Shown piece by piece: positions 9,151-22,164 of a DNA stretch of 64,000 nucleotides. This DNA comes from Pictodentalium vernedei. Lineage: Eukaryota > Mollusca > Scaphopoda > Dentaliida > Dentaliidae. Each line of letters begins with the position of its first letter. Position 1 is the stretch's first letter. Below the pieces are notes generated by a model. The model worked only from the letters and a program-made list of their open reading frames with translations. It ran no database searches and had not been told where the DNA came from. Position numbers and translations under genes: made by a program. The stretch is taken from NCBI GenBank assembly GCA_031216915.1, contig CM062289.1, positions 19,136,520 to 19,200,519 of the forward strand, read 5' to 3'.

Positions 9151-9778
9151 TATTATCGTGTGTGACTCTTCTTCTGCCAGGCACCGCCACCAATGCGTAC
9201 GCGTTCCTATTGGCAACGAAATTGTTTACCAAGAGGTCAATGCTCGTATTAAATAGTTTGCAAAAATATATTAAATGCAATAGTGCATTCTTTCCTGCAA
9301 CCAAATGGAAATGAATCGATCAGTAAGAGTATGCTGAATGTTTGGAAACTCCAAATACTGCGAATCAGCATGCATTTATTTATAAACTCACATGGGCGGC
9401 GGAATAAGGGGGGGGGGGGGGGGGGCTGAAATATATTCGGTGAAGGCCTGGGAAGTGCCATTTCCGGCAATCTGGGTGCCATTTTTTGCCAAAATTTTGG
9501 GGCACGCTACGCGGCAACTGATGGTGGTGCTCGGCTTAGATGGTGTTACCGATCCGCCCCCCCCCCGATTTTTCCCTAGCATGACTCCCCTAGCTCAGAT
9601 GCATGGAAATGGGAGGGGGACCCTGGAATTAAAAATGTTCGTACCACCGTCCGAACCATGGTTGGCCCGTCATACCGACACCATCCATCGCCCGATCCAG
9701 CCCACCCACTTTGAAAATCGTTCCGCCGCCCTGACTCAATAACTGTATCGAACTGTGACAGACACGCAGTTTTAGAAT
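9151..9778. other. intergenic sequence with G- and C-runs
   Basis: It contains a run of about 18 G near 9408-9425 and a run of about 10 C near 9557. Overlapping frames on both strands pass through them and show no protein family. Nothing else recognised. Confidence 0.35.
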
Positions 9779-10076
9779 ATTAAACCATTGAATCCTGATG
9801 GCATCTTCCACGCCAGTTCAGCTCTTCGTCCTCTGAATTTCAATGTGTTCTATGTGCCTACTGGCACATAGAACACATTGGAACTGGGGGGTCGACTTGT
9901 CATCAATTGGTAAGGTCTATATTCGTTACATGGGAGAAGACCTCTCAATATTTTCAACGTGCAGCCTTGGGACTGCACTTCGAAAATCTTGATTGGTCTT
10001 CCACACATATTCACTGAGCAACTATTTACTTTATGAAGTCAGTTTATATCATGATCCCGGCTGGGAAAAGCGATGT
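9779..10076. mobile_element. TTAA-type MITE, subfamily C (diverged, carries a palindromic insert)
   Basis: TTAAACCATTGAATCCTGAT followed by GGCATCTTCCACGCCAGTT matches the copies at 38561-38772 and 59763-59979, which start TTAACCCTTTGAAC. The arm is broken by a palindrome at 9833-9893. It then resumes with TTTTCAACGTGCAGCCTTG and ends in the GGAAAAGCG region. The far end is degraded. Confidence 0.6.
9833..9893. repeat. CAATGTGTTCTATGTGCC palindrome (family P)
   Basis: The arms TTCAATGTGTTCTATGTGCC and GGCACATAGAACACATTGGA flank a TACT loop. This is a diverged copy of a family seen at 24747, 29987, 33095, 40296, 42941 and 46595, whose full form begins TCGTCCCCTGAG. Confidence 0.8.
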
Positions 10077-10280
10077 CCCCCCCCCCTTAAAGGTGGGGTC
10101 TGGGGAACATTTAATGCATGGAGGGTGATTCTGAGACCTGCTAAAAAGATTTTTGTAGGAATTAAATAAACTGTATTCTAATTTTGATAATAGGCTAATC
10201 CGTGTGGTGGAGATTTCTCACTGTGTATGTTCGGTTAGATCTATAATAAAATCGTCCTGCCTGACGTTGAGATAATAAAT
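10077..10280. other. spacer before satellite
   Basis: Unique-looking sequence. Its last 30 bp (CTGACGTTGAGATAATAAAT) recur inside the satellite array and so mark its left edge. Confidence 0.4.
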
Positions 10281-13200
10281 AACAGTCATATCAGTATTGT
10301 TTGATATCCGTATCAGTATGGTTTGATATCCATATCAGTATTGTTTGATATCCGTATCAGTATTGTTTGATATCCATATCAGTATTGTCCTGTCTGACGT
10401 TGAGATAATAAATAACAGTCGTATCAGTATTGTTTGATATCCGTATCAGTATGGTTTGACATCTGTATCAGTATTGTTTGATATCCGTATCAGTATCAGT
10501 ATTGTTTGATATCCATATCAGTATTGTTTGATATCCATATCAGTATTGTTTGATATCCGTATCAGTATTGTTTGATATCCGTATCAGTATTGTTTGATAT
10601 CCATATCAGTATTGTCCTGTCTGACGTTGAGATAATAAATAACAGTCGTATCAGTATTGTTTGATATCCGTATCAGTATGGTTTGATATCCGTATCAGTA
10701 TTGTTTGATATCCGTATCAGTATTGTTTAATATCCATATCAGTATTGTTTGATATACATATCAGTATGGTTTGATATCCGTATCAGTATTGTTTGATATC
10801 TGTATCAGTATTGTTTGATATCCGTATCAGTATTGTTTGATATCCATATCAGTGTTGTTTGATATCCGTATCAGTATGGTTTGATATCCATATCAGTATG
10901 GTTTGATATCCGTATCAGTATGGTTTGATATCCATATCAGTATTGTTTGAAATCCGTATCAGTATTGTTTGACATCCGTATCAGTATCAGTATTGTTTAA
11001 TATCTGTATCAGTATTGTTTGATATCCATATCAGTATTGTTTGATATCCATATCAGTATTGTTTGATATCCATATCACTATTGTTTGATATCCATATCAG
11101 TATTGTTTGATATCCATATCAGTATTGTTTGATATCCATATCAGTATTGTTTGATATCCATATCAGTATTGTTTGATATCTGTATCAGTATTGTTTGATA
11201 TCCGTATCAGTATTGTTTGATATACGTATCAGTATTGTTTGATATCCGTATCAGTATTGTTTGATATCCATATCAGTATTGTTTGATATCCATATCAGTA
11301 TTGTTTGATATCCGTATCAGTATTGTTTGATATCCATATCAGTATTGTTTGATATCCATATCAGTATTGTTTGATATCCATATCAGTATTGTTTGATATC
11401 CGTATCAGTATTGTTTGATATCCATATCAGTATTGTTTGATATCTGTATCAGCATTGTTTGATATCCGTATCAGTATGGTTTGATATCCGTATCAGTATT
11501 GTTTGATATCCGTATCAGTATTGTTTGATATCCATATCAGTATTGTTTGATATCCATATCAGTATTGTTTGATATCCATATCAGTATTGTTTGATATCTG
11601 TATCAGTATTGTTTGATATCCGTATCAGTATTGTTTGATATACGTATCAGTATGGCTTGATATCCGTATCAGTATGATTTGATATCCGTATCAGTATTGT
11701 TTGATATACGTATCAGTATGGTTTGACATCTGTATCAGTATGGTTTGATATCCGTATCAGTATTGTTTGATATCCGTATCAGTATTGTTTGATATCCATA
11801 TCAGTATTGTTTGATATACATATCAGTATGGTTTGATATCCGTATCAGTATTGTTTGATATGTGTATCAGTATTGTTTGATATCCGTATCAGTATTGTTT
11901 GATATCCATATCAGTGTTGTTTGATATCCGTATCAGTATGGTTTGATATCCGTATCAGTATGGTTTGATATCCGTATCAGTATGGTTTGATATCCATATC
12001 AGTATTGTTTGAAATCCGTATCAGTATTGTTTGACATCCGTATCAGTATCAGTATTGTTTAATATCTGTATCAGTATTGTTTGATATCCATATCAGTATT
12101 GTTTGATATCCATATCAGTATTGTTTGATATCCATATCACTATTGTTTGATATCCATATCAGTATTGTTTGATATCCATATCAGTATTGTTTGATATCCA
12201 TATCAGTATTGTTTGATATCCATATCAGTATTGTTTGATATCCATATCAGTATTGTTTGATATCTGTATCAGTATTGTTTGATATCCGTATCAGTATTGT
12301 TTGATATACGTATCAGTATTGTTTGATATCCGTATCAGTATTGTTTGATATCCATATCAGTATTGTTTGATATCCATATCAGTATTGTTTGATATCCGTA
12401 TCAGTATTGTTTGATATCCATATCAGTATTGTTTGATATCCATATCAGTATTGTTTGATATCCATATCAGTATTGTTTGATATCCGTATCAGTATTGTTT
12501 CATATCCATATCAGTATTGTTTGATATCTGTATCAGTATTGTTTGATATCCGTATCAGTATGGTTTGATATCCGTATCAGTATTGTTTGATATCCGTATC
12601 AGTATTGTTTGATATCCATATCAGTATTGTTTGATATCCATATCAGTATTGTTTGATATCCATATCAGTATTGTTTGATATCTGTATCAGTATTGTTTGA
12701 TATCCGTATCAGTATTGTTTGATATACGTATCAGTATGGCTTGATATCCGTATCAGTATGATTTGATATCCGTATCAGTATTGTTTGATATACGTATCAG
12801 TATGGTTTGACATCTGTATCAGTATTGTTTGATATCCGTATCAGTATCAGTATTGTTTGATATCCGTATCAGTATGGTTTGATATCCGTATCAGTATGGT
12901 TTGATATCCATATCAGTATGGTTGATATCCGTATCAGTATGGTTTGATATCCTTATCAGTATTGTTTGATATCCGTATCAGTATTGTTTGATATCCGTAT
13001 CAGTATTGTTTTATATCTGTATCAGTATCAGTATTGTTTGATATCCATATCAGTATTGTTTGATATCCGTATCAGTATGGTTTGATATCCATATCAGTAT
13101 TGTTTGATATCCGTATCAGTATGGTTTGATATCCATATTAGTATTGTTTGATATCCGTATCAGTATGGTTTGATATCAGTATCAGTATTGTTTGATATCC

Positions 13201-15712
13201 ATATCAGTGTCAGTATTGTTTGATATCCGTATCAGTATTGTTAGATATCCGTATCAGTATTGTTTGATATCCGTATCACTATTGTTTGATATCCGTATCA
13301 GTATTATTTGATATCAGTATCAGTATTGTTTGATAATCGAATCAGTATTGTTTGATATCCATATCAGTATTGTTTGATATCCGTATCAGTATTGTTTGAT
13401 ATCCGTATCAGTATTGTTTGATATCTGTATCAGTATTGTTTGATATCCGTATCAGTATGGTTTGATATCAGTATCAGTATTGTTTGATACCCATATCTGT
13501 ATCAGTATTGTTTGATATCCGTATCAGTATTGTTTGATATCCATATCACTATTGTTTGATATCTGTATCAGTATGGTTTGATATCCGTATCAGTATTGTT
13601 TGATATCCGTATCAGTATTGTTTGATATCCATATCAGTATTGTCCTGTCTGACGTTGAGATAATAAATAACAGTCATATCAGTATTGTTTGATATCCGTA
13701 TCAGTATGGTTTGATATCCGTATCAGTATTGTTTGATATCCGTATCAGTATTGCTTGATATCCGTATCAGTATTGTTTGATATCCATATCAGTATGGTTT
13801 GATATCCGTATCAGTATTGTTTGATATCCATATCAGTATTGTCCTGTCTGACGTTGAGATAATAAATAACAGTCGTATCAGTATTGTTTGATATCCGTAT
13901 CAGTATTGTTTGATATCCGTATCAGTATTGTTTGATATCCGTATCAGTATTGTTTGATATCCATATCAGTATGGTTTGATATCCGTATCAGTATTGTTTG
14001 ATATCCGTATCAGTATTGTTTGATATCCGTATCAGTATTGTTTGATATCCATATCAGTATTGTTTGATATCCGTATCAGTATTGTTTGATATCCGTATCA
14101 GTATTGTTTGATATCCATATCAGTATTGTTTGATATCTGTATCAGTATGGTTTGATATCCGTATCAGTATGGTTTGATATCCGTATCAGTATTGTTTGAT
14201 ATCCATATCAGTATTGTTTGATATCCATATCAGTATGGTTTGATATCCGTATCAGTATGGTTTGATATCCGTATCAGTATTGTTTGATATCTGTATCAGT
14301 ATGGTTTGATATCCGTATCAGTATGGTTTGATATCTGTATCAGTATTGTTTGATATCAGTATCAGTGTGGTTTGATATCCGTATCAGTATTGTTTGATAT
14401 CTGTATCAGTTTTGTTTGATATCCGTATCAGTATGGTTTGATATCAGTATCAGTATTGTTTGATATCCATATCCGTATCAGTATTGTTTGATATCTGTAT
14501 CAGTATTGTTTGATATCTGTATCACTATTGTTTGATATCCGTATCAGTAGGGTTTGATATCCGTATCAGTATTGTTTGATATCCGTATCAGTATTGTTTG
14601 ATATCCATATCAGTATTGTCCTGTCTGACGTTGAGATAATAAATAACAGTCGTATCTGTATTGTTTGATATCCGTATCAGTATTGTTTGATATCCATATC
14701 AGTATTGTTTGATATACATATCAGTATTGTTTGATATCCCTATCAGTATTATTTGATATCCGTATCAGTATTGTTTGATATCCGTATCAGTATTGTTTGA
14801 TATCCGTAACACGTATCAGTATGGTTTGATATCCGTATCAGTATGGTTTGATATCCGTATCAGTATGGTTGATATCTGTATCAGTATTGTTTCATATCTG
14901 TATCAGTATGGTTTGATATCAATGTCAGTATTGTTTGATATCCGTATCCGTATCAGTATTGTTTGATATCCGTATCACGTATCAGTATGGTTTGATATCT
15001 GTATCAGTATGGTTTGATATCCGTATCAGTATTGTTTGATATCCATATCAGTATTGTTTGATATCCGTATCAGTATGGTTTGATATCAGTGTCAGTATTG
15101 TTTGATATCCAAATCAGTATCAGTATTGTTTGATATCGGTATCAGTATTGTTTGATATCCATATCAGTATTTTTTTATATCCGTATCAGTATTGTTTGAT
15201 ATCCGTATCAATATTGTTTGAGATCTGTATCAGTATTTTTTGATATCCGTATCAGTATTGTTTGATATCAGTATCAGTATTGTTTGATATCCGTATCAGT
15301 ATTGTTTGATATCCATATCAGTATTTTTTGATATCCGTATCAGTATTGTTTGATATCCGTATCAGTATGGTTTGATATCAATGTCAGTATTGTTTGATAT
15401 CCGTATCCGTATCAGTATTGTTTGATATCCGTATCAGTATTGTTTGATATCACGTATCAGTATGGTTTGATATCCGTATCAGTATGGTTTGATATCCGTA
15501 TCAGTATTGTTTGACATCAGTATGGTTTGATATCCGTATCAGTATTGTTTGATATCCGTATCAGTATGGTTTGATATCTGCATCAGTATGGTTTGATATC
15601 CGTATCAGTATCAGTATTGTTTGATATCCGTATCAGTATTGTTTGATATCCGTATCAGTATTGTTTGATATCCGTATCAGTATTGTTTGATATCCGTATC
15701 AGTATTGTTTGT
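10281..15712. repeat. 5.4-kb array of a 22-bp satellite
   Basis: Roughly 245 tandem copies of a 22-bp unit built from TATCAGTATTGTTTGATATC plus CC/CG. Common variants are ATATCC/GTATCC and TTG/TGG. A non-unit segment, GTCCTGTCTGACGTTGAG continuing to AATAACAGTC, recurs near 10386, 10612, 13640, 13840 and 14616. Rare variants recur 1062-1084 bp apart (10949 with 12011; 11651 with 12735), which shows block duplication of about 1.1 kb within the array. The unit length is not a multiple of 3 and there is no coding. Confidence 0.97.
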
Positions 15713-15837
15713 GACTAGGCCATTGGAAGGGACGGAACTATTTACGGCGTGTTCGTTTAAACCATACTAACTACTAAAGGTATTAAAATAGTATTTAGTA
15801 TATTTTCGACTCACGAGTGGCTATATTTATTTATTTT
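15713..15837. other. spacer, nothing recognised
   Basis: AT-rich sequence between the satellite and the first LTR-like unit. Confidence 0.3.
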
Positions 15838-16814
15838 TGTAGCGGTCGAGGTTTCAGGGCTATTTACCAACCAGCCTGGTTGGTCCGGACCTCCTAGCCT
15901 TGTGATAAATCGGTCGCTTTATATGGTAGAGGTCGACGGTTCGAATCTCGGCTCCCGCACTTCTCTCTCGATCTCTGTTACATTGGTGCCGTAACCAGCC
16001 CTCAGCAGTTGGTGACATTGTAGATGCTCTGGTGAAGCATAGTGTGTGTTTCTACCCCGTTGGGGTGGAATCTGGGGTGAGATTATCGATGAGTGAATCT
16101 GAAAGAACGTGAGAGTGGTGTAGCGGTCAAGGTATAAGGATCATTTACCAACCAGCCTAGTTGGTCCGATCTCTTAGTCTCGTGGTAAATCTGTCGCTTT
16201 ATATGTCAGTGGTCGACGGTTCAAACCTCGGCTCCCGCACTTATCTCTCGATCTCTGTTACATTGGTGCCGTAACCAGCCCTCAGCCGTTGGTGACATTG
16301 TGGACACTCTGCTGAAGCATGGTGTATGTTTCTACCTCTTTGGGGTGGAATCTGGGGTGAGATTGACGGTGAGTGAATCTCAAAGAACGTGAGAGTGGTG
16401 TAGCGGTCAAGGTATAAGGATCATTTACCAACCAGCCTAGTTGGTCCGGATCTCTTAGTCTCGTGGTAAATCGGTCGCTTTATATGTCAGGTCGACGGTT
16501 CGAACCTCGGCTCCCGCACTTATCTCTCGATCTCTGTTACATTGGTGCCGTAACCAGCCCTCGGCCGTTGGTGACATTGTGGACGCTCTGCTGAGGCATG
16601 GTGTATGTTTCTACCTCTTTAGGGTGGAATCTGGGGTGAGATTGACGGTGAGTGAATCTCAAAGAACGTGAGAGTGGTGTAGCGGTCAAGGTATAAGGAC
16701 CATTTACCAACCAGCCTGGTTGGTCCGGATCTCTTAGTCGTGTAGTAATGCTTTGTGGCCTGGAGGTCGACTGTTCGAGCCTCGGCTCTCGCACTTCTCT
16801 CTCGACCTGTTACA
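15838..16814 (+). mobile_element. tandem TRIM-like array: four short LTRs separated by three internal segments
   Basis: Four units of about 137-145 bp (15838-15982, 16119-16262, 16399-16541, 16678-16814) each start TGTAGCGGTC and end TGTTACA, that is, TGTA...TACA like an LTR. The first three are each followed by TTGGTGCCGTAACC, which sits where a primer-binding site would be. Each 136-137-bp internal segment ends in purine-rich AAAGAACGTGAGAGTGG directly before the next TG. Each LTR contains GGTTCGAACC-type B-box and TGGTAAATCGG A-box-like sequence. There is no gag or pol. I read it as a terminal-repeat retrotransposon in miniature expanded in tandem. No clear target duplication at the outer edges. 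Confidence 0.75.
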
Positions 16815-16830
16815 AATTATTTATTACTGC

Positions 16831-16910
16831 TTAACCCTTTCAAAACTGATGGTATCTTCCATGCCAGTTAAATGACAGAAATTGGAAGAGTCCATATCCA
16901 TTATTTGGGG
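16831..16910. mobile_element. TTAA-type MITE subfamily C, left-end fragment
   Basis: TTAACCCTTTCAAAACTGAT followed by GGTATCTTCCATGCCAGTT and GAGTCCATATCCATTATTTG matches the first 80 bp of the copy at 38561-38772. The rest is missing. Confidence 0.6.
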
Positions 16911-16911
16911 G

Positions 16912-17110
16912 TACTACGACCCATATCACTTCATTGCGGCAACTCGTTTTAAACGACGGTCTGACTCACGTTAACACGACATGATACTACGACCCATAAC
17001 ACTCCATTGCGGCAACGCGTTTGATACGACGATCTGAGTCTTGTCAACTGGACGTAATACCACGACCCATATCACTTCAATGAAGCGATAATATCTATAT
17101 ATCAACCTTG
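16912..17110. repeat. about 73-bp tandem repeat, 2.5 copies
   Basis: The phrase ACTACGACCCATATCACTTC recurs at about 16914, 16986 and 17062 with variants, followed by GCGGCAAC and ACGACG words. The repeat is diverged and local. Confidence 0.6.
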
Positions 17111-17136
17111 ACAACAGCACTTCGTTCCCAGACTGA

Positions 17137-17676
17137 TAACATTGTTACCTCAGCATGATATTAAGGCTGATATAAAAGCAATAACCTTTTACTGCGAAGC
17201 AATAAAATACTCAGTCTGATAACATGTTACCTCGAGCTGATATCTAGGGTGATATAAAATCGAACAAGCAATGACCTCCTACTGCAAACCGGTAAAATAC
17301 TCAGTCTGATAACATGTTACCTCGGGCTGATATCTAGGGTGATGTAAAATCTAACAAGCAATGACCTCTTACTGCAAACCGGTAAAATACTCAGTCTGAT
17401 AACATGTTACCTCGAGCTGATATCTAGGGTGATATAAAATCGAACAAGCAATGACCTCTTACTGCGAACCGGTAAAATACTCAGTCTGATAACATGTTAC
17501 CTCGGGCTGATACCCTTAAATTTGTGATATAAAATCGAACAAGCAATAACCTCTTACTGCGAACCTGTAAAATGCTCAGTCCGACAACATGTTACCACGG
17601 GTGGAAATTTAGGATGATATAAAATCGAACAAGCAATAACCTCTTACTACGAACCGGTAAAATACTCAGTCCGATG
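17137..17676. repeat. about 90-bp satellite, left part (about 6 copies)
   Basis: The unit contains AACATGTTACCTCGGGCTGA, GATATAAAATCGAACAAGCA and GAACCGGTAAAATACTCAGT. The last copy stops after ACTCAGTCCGAT; the next expected word, AACATGTTACC, appears at 25852 on the far side of an 8.2 kb block. The array was therefore split by insertion. Confidence 0.9.
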
Positions 17677-17834
17677 AATGAATGAATGAGTGAATGAATG
17701 AATGAATGAAGGAAGGAAGGAAGGAAGGAAGGAAGGAAGGAAGGGATGAAGGAAGGAAGGAAGGAAGGAAGGAAGGAAGGAAGGAAGGAAGGAAGGAAGG
17801 AAGGAAGGAAGGAAGGAAGGAAGGAAGGAAGGAA
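17677..17834 (-). repeat. GAAT/GGAA tetranucleotide run = 3' tail of the inserted LINE
   Basis: GAATGAATGAATG is followed by about 30 GGAA units. On the minus strand this becomes a TTCC...ATTC tail immediately after AAATAAATCAAACA, placing it at the 3' end of the minus-strand LINE. Frames reading KEGR or LPSF repeats here are not genes. Confidence 0.85.
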
Positions 17835-17943
17835 TGTTTGATTTATTTGGTAGTACAACATGCTACAAATACAAACAAAGGTCAGCAACATACATTGATC
17901 TCAAATACATGAATGCACTTACGGGAGTTGGTGTAGCCACTAG
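17835..17943 (-). mobile_element. distal 3' UTR of the minus-strand LINE
   Basis: The minus strand reads CTAGTGGCTACACC through GCATGTTGTACTACC and AAATAAATC. A related plus-strand end at 34880-35135 (AGTGGCTTCGCC ... CTACTAAATAAATAAATA) supports its identity as the terminal part of the same LINE family. It is separated from the rest of the LINE by the foldback element. Confidence 0.65.
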
Positions 17944-20900
17944 AGTAGTATGTAATGTGGTTTTGAGGCCTAGGTTGCCGAACCTCGGTGCCGGACCTCG
18001 GAAGTGACGTCATGTCACGTGACGTAGTGCCGCCAGGTTGTGTTGTCTTGGTAACCCGCGTGAGCGGCCATGTTGTAACGTCATCTCCATAGTGATACGT
18101 GATGTGAGTGCGCATGCGCAGCGCGTGTTGTTAGGGTGATACGTGGTTCCGTCGTCCATTTTGTATACTGGAGGCCGCCATCTTGGTTTCTATGGTAGCA
18201 CGTGATTGCTATGTTACCAATGGCTTCTAACAAGACAGGGGTATGTTCGGGGGTGTGTTCCTTTGTAGAAGAGTAAATCTGATTACCACAAACAACCCGG
18301 TAATAACTCCAAATCACCAAAATCCACCCAAAATCACCGAAATTGACTTTATTTCATACGGATTTCCCATTTTATCTGCTTAGCACGTAGTGCTATAGTA
18401 CCGAGAGGGTACCGGGGTGTGTTCCTTTGTAGAAGAGTAATGTTCTGGCTTTGAATTCGCCCAGATTCCCTTTTTGGATCCCTATCCCATGACGTTGTTC
18501 CCATTAAAAGACACCTTCCTTTGGTCATTGCCCAGAATTCTCTGCTTCTATCTATATATGCAATACTTTTCGTCTATCTGGCCCGGTTTCTTTGTTCTAG
18601 AGTATACTCCAATAGCGTAGAAGAGCCTATTAACTGGAACAGCTTTGCTTATTATTACTATCTTTAGCTATTCTAGTCTATTCTTGTTAGTTCTGACCCT
18701 ACTCCAAGTACTCTTGTTGTTTCATTTATCTAGATCATTTATATAAATTATAGCTAACCAATCAGATTGCTTGATTTCCCACAACCTCTATGCAGAGTTA
18801 TCTCCCTTCTGTACAACAAAAGCCAATATCATTCCCAAAGCCAATATCATTCCCAAAGCCAATAAGCTGTCGAGCAGTTACTGATAAGTCATTGCTCGAA
18901 CGACTCGAAACTCATCGAACAAATGAGCCTTAGAGCAATTGCTCGATCGAGTGACTCGGCATATTGCTCGAATGACTCGAAGTCCGTCGAGCAAATGAGC
19001 TATCAAGTAATTGCTCGTTCGAGTGACTCCTCGAACGACTCTTCGACTCATTTCAGTATTTGAGGATACCTATGGCCCGGCATTGTATTATTTGAGGATA
19101 CCTATCGAGGATACCTTTTATAGGATACTTATCTGAGGATACTATTACCTATATCACAAGGCATACCTATCCCAAATATCCCTTATAAGCTAAAGAGCAA
19201 GAGAGTAATTGCTCCATGAGCAATTGCTCGATCGACTCGAAGCTCATCGAGCAAATGAGCCTAAGAGCAATTGCTCGATCGAGTGACTCGGTATATTGCT
19301 CGAACGACTCGAAGCTCATCGAGCAAATGAGCTATCAAGTAATTACTCGTTCAAGTGACTCCTCGAACGACTCTTAGACTCATTTCAGAAAAAAGGGGTG
19401 CCGAAGGCCATATGTTTTCCAAAAAGGGGTGCCGAAATTGGGGTGCCTTCTGGAGAATCCCTTTTTTGTCAAATGAGCTATCGAGTAAATGCTCGATCGA
19501 GTGACTCGACATGCTGCTCGAACGACTCGAATCCCATCGAGAAAATGAGCTAACGAGCAATTGCTCGTTCGAGTGACTCCTCGAACGACTCTTAGACTCA
19601 TTTGAGAAAAAGGGATTCCATAGCCATAGCCGTTTTCGAAAAAGGGATTCTTAAAAAGGGATTCTGTAAAATGGGATTCCTATTCGAGTCCGTATGGATT
19701 CCGTGTTTTAACATCGTCCACTCGAGGGTATTCCCCTTCCCTATTGGAAGAATTCAGTTTAATGGGTTATATTCTCGAGCTAAAATTCAGATCACCTTCG
19801 TTATATGTTCATTAAGTTTAAAATTTATTAAGTTAAACTTTGTTCAGTTCAAAGGTGTTAACATTGGGATATAGTTAGGGGTTATACTTCATTCAGTTCA
19901 AAGGGTGTTATTACCGTCATAGGGGTTATAGTTAAAAACTTTCTGGACTTCAAAGGGGTTTTAATTACATAAAGTTCATTCAGTTGAAAACTTTGTTCAG
20001 TTCAAAGGGTTCATTCAGGTTTGTTCAAATTAAGGGGGTTAACATTGGGTTATATTTAAGGGTTATAGTTCATTCAGTTAAAAACTTTGTTATGGTCAAT
20101 TCACTTCGGTAACTTCATTGGATCTTTGTTCACTTTGTTCTGTTCCCATCCATCTTGATTGTATTGGATCTTTGTTCACTATGACTTCATTCGAACAGGT
20201 GTCTTGTATCTGTTCATAATTCAGATCTGTTCAGTCTGTCCAACTAGTTCGATCAATCCGACTAGTTTGACATTCTTTCACTTTGTTGTTTACTTCGTTG
20301 TTTTGTAGTGACTGGTCGTATCTGTTCAGAGTCTTGTAGTCATTGTTGAATTGGTTGTTATCAATCCCTTTCCACACCCTCGAGTGTCGATGTTAAAACA
20401 CGGAATCCAAATTTTACGGACTCGAATAGGAATCCCATTTTACAGAATCCCTTTTTAAGAATCCCTTTTTCGAAAACGGCTATGGCTATGGAATCCCTTT
20501 TTCCTGAAATGAGTCTAAGAGTCGTACGAGGAGTCACTCGAACGAGCAATTGCTCGTTAGCTCATTTGCTTGATGGGATTCGAGTCGTTCGAGCAGCATG
20601 TCGAGTCACTCGATCGAGCAATTACTCGATAGCTCATTTGACAAAAAAGGGATTCTCCAGAAGGCACCCCAATTTCGGCACCCCTTTTTGGAAAACATAT
20701 GGCCTTCGGCACCCCTTTTTCTGAAATGAATCCAAGAGTCGTTCGAGGAGTCACTCGAACGAGCAATTACTCGATAGCTCATTTGCTCGATGAGCTTCGA
20801 GTTGTTCGAGCAATATACCGAGTCACTCGATCGAGCAATTGCTCTTAGGCTCGTTTGCTCGATGAGCTTCGAGTCGATCGAGCAATTGCTCATGGAGCAA

Positions 20901-22164
20901 TTACTCTCTTGCTCTTTAGCTTATAAGGGAAATTTGGGATAGGTATGCCTTGTGATATAGGTAATAGTATCCTCAGATAAGTATCCTATAAAAGGTATCC
21001 TCAATAGGTATCCTCAAATAATACAATGCCGGGCCATAGGTATCCTCAAATACTGAAATGAGTCGAAGAGTCGTTCGAGGAGTCACTCGAACGAGCAATT
21101 ACTCGATAGCTCATTTGCTGGACGGACTTCGAATCATTCGAGCAATATGCCGAGTCACTCGATCGAGCAATTGCTCTAAGGCTCATTTGTTCGATGAGCT
21201 TCGAGTCGTTCGAGCAATGACTTATCAGTAACTGCTCGATAGCTTATTGGCTTTGGAATGATATTGGCTTTGGGAATGATATTGGCTTTTGTTGTACAGA
21301 AGGGAGATAACTCTGCATACAGGTTATGGGAAATCAAGCAATCTGATTGGTTAGTTATAATTTATATAAATGATATAGATAAATGAAACAACAAGAGTAC
21401 TTGGAATAGGGTCAGAACTAACAAGAATAGACTAGAATAGCTTAATATAGTAATAATAAGCAAAGATGTTCCGGTTAATAGGCTCTTCTACGCTATTGGA
21501 GTATACTCTAGAACAAAGAAACCGGGCCAGATAGACGAAAAGTATTGTATATATAGATAGAAGCAGAGAATTCTGGGTAATGACCAAAGGAACGTGTCTT
21601 TTAAAGGGAACAACGTCATGGGATAGGGATCCAAAAAGAGAATCTGGGCGAATTCAAAGCCAAAATATTACTCTTTTACAAAGGAACACACCCCGGTACC
21701 CTCTCGGTACTCTAGCACTACGTGCTAAGCAGATAAAATGGGAAATCCGTATCAAATAAAGTAAATTTCGGTGATTTTGAGTGGATTTTGGTGATTTGGT
21801 GGGATTGTCGGGTTGTTTGTGGTAATCAGATTTACTCTTCTACAAAGGAACACACCCCCGAACATACCCCTGTCTTGTTAGAAGCCATTGGTAACATAGC
21901 AATCACGTGCTACCATAGAAACCAAGATGGCGGCCTCCAGTATACAAAATGGACGACGGAACCACGTATCACCATAACAACACGCGCTGCGCATGCGCAC
22001 TCACATCACGTATCACTATGAAGATGACGTCACAACATGGCCGCTCACGCGGGTTACCAAGACAACACAACATGGCGGCACTGCGTCACGTGACATGACG
22101 TCACTTCCGAGGTCCGGCACCGAGGTCCGGCAACCTAGACCTCAAAACCACATTACATACTACT
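17944..22164. mobile_element. foldback element 2, 4.2 kb with arms of about 1.78 kb
   Basis: The left arm starts AGTAGTATGTAATGTGG and the right arm ends CCACATTACATACTACT. Mirrored landmarks pair all the way in: TCGGTGCCGGACCTCGG, GCGCATGCGC, GGGTATGTTCGGGGG, GAGCAATTGCTCG repeats, and TCGAGG next to the spacer. The spacer of about 0.65 kb (about 19730-20370) is AT-rich with repeated TTCATTCAGTT words and has no ORF. CACTAG occurs immediately outside both ends (17938-17943 and 22165-22170), a candidate 6-bp target duplication. The arms are homologous to foldback element 1. No transposase is present, so it must be mobilised in trans if at all. Confidence 0.9.

Noticed and set aside
8858-9304. 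148-codon minus-strand frame with NLYQPSS repeats
   Set aside because: It is generated by a 21-bp minisatellite and is mirrored by an equally open plus-strand frame; there are no flanking gene signals.
10281-15712. CRISPR-like array
   Set aside because: Units are contiguous 22-bp repeats without unique spacers, in a eukaryotic context, with no cas genes.
17592-17912. LPSF-rich and KEGR-rich frames
   Set aside because: Translations of the GGAA/GAAT tail of the inserted LINE.
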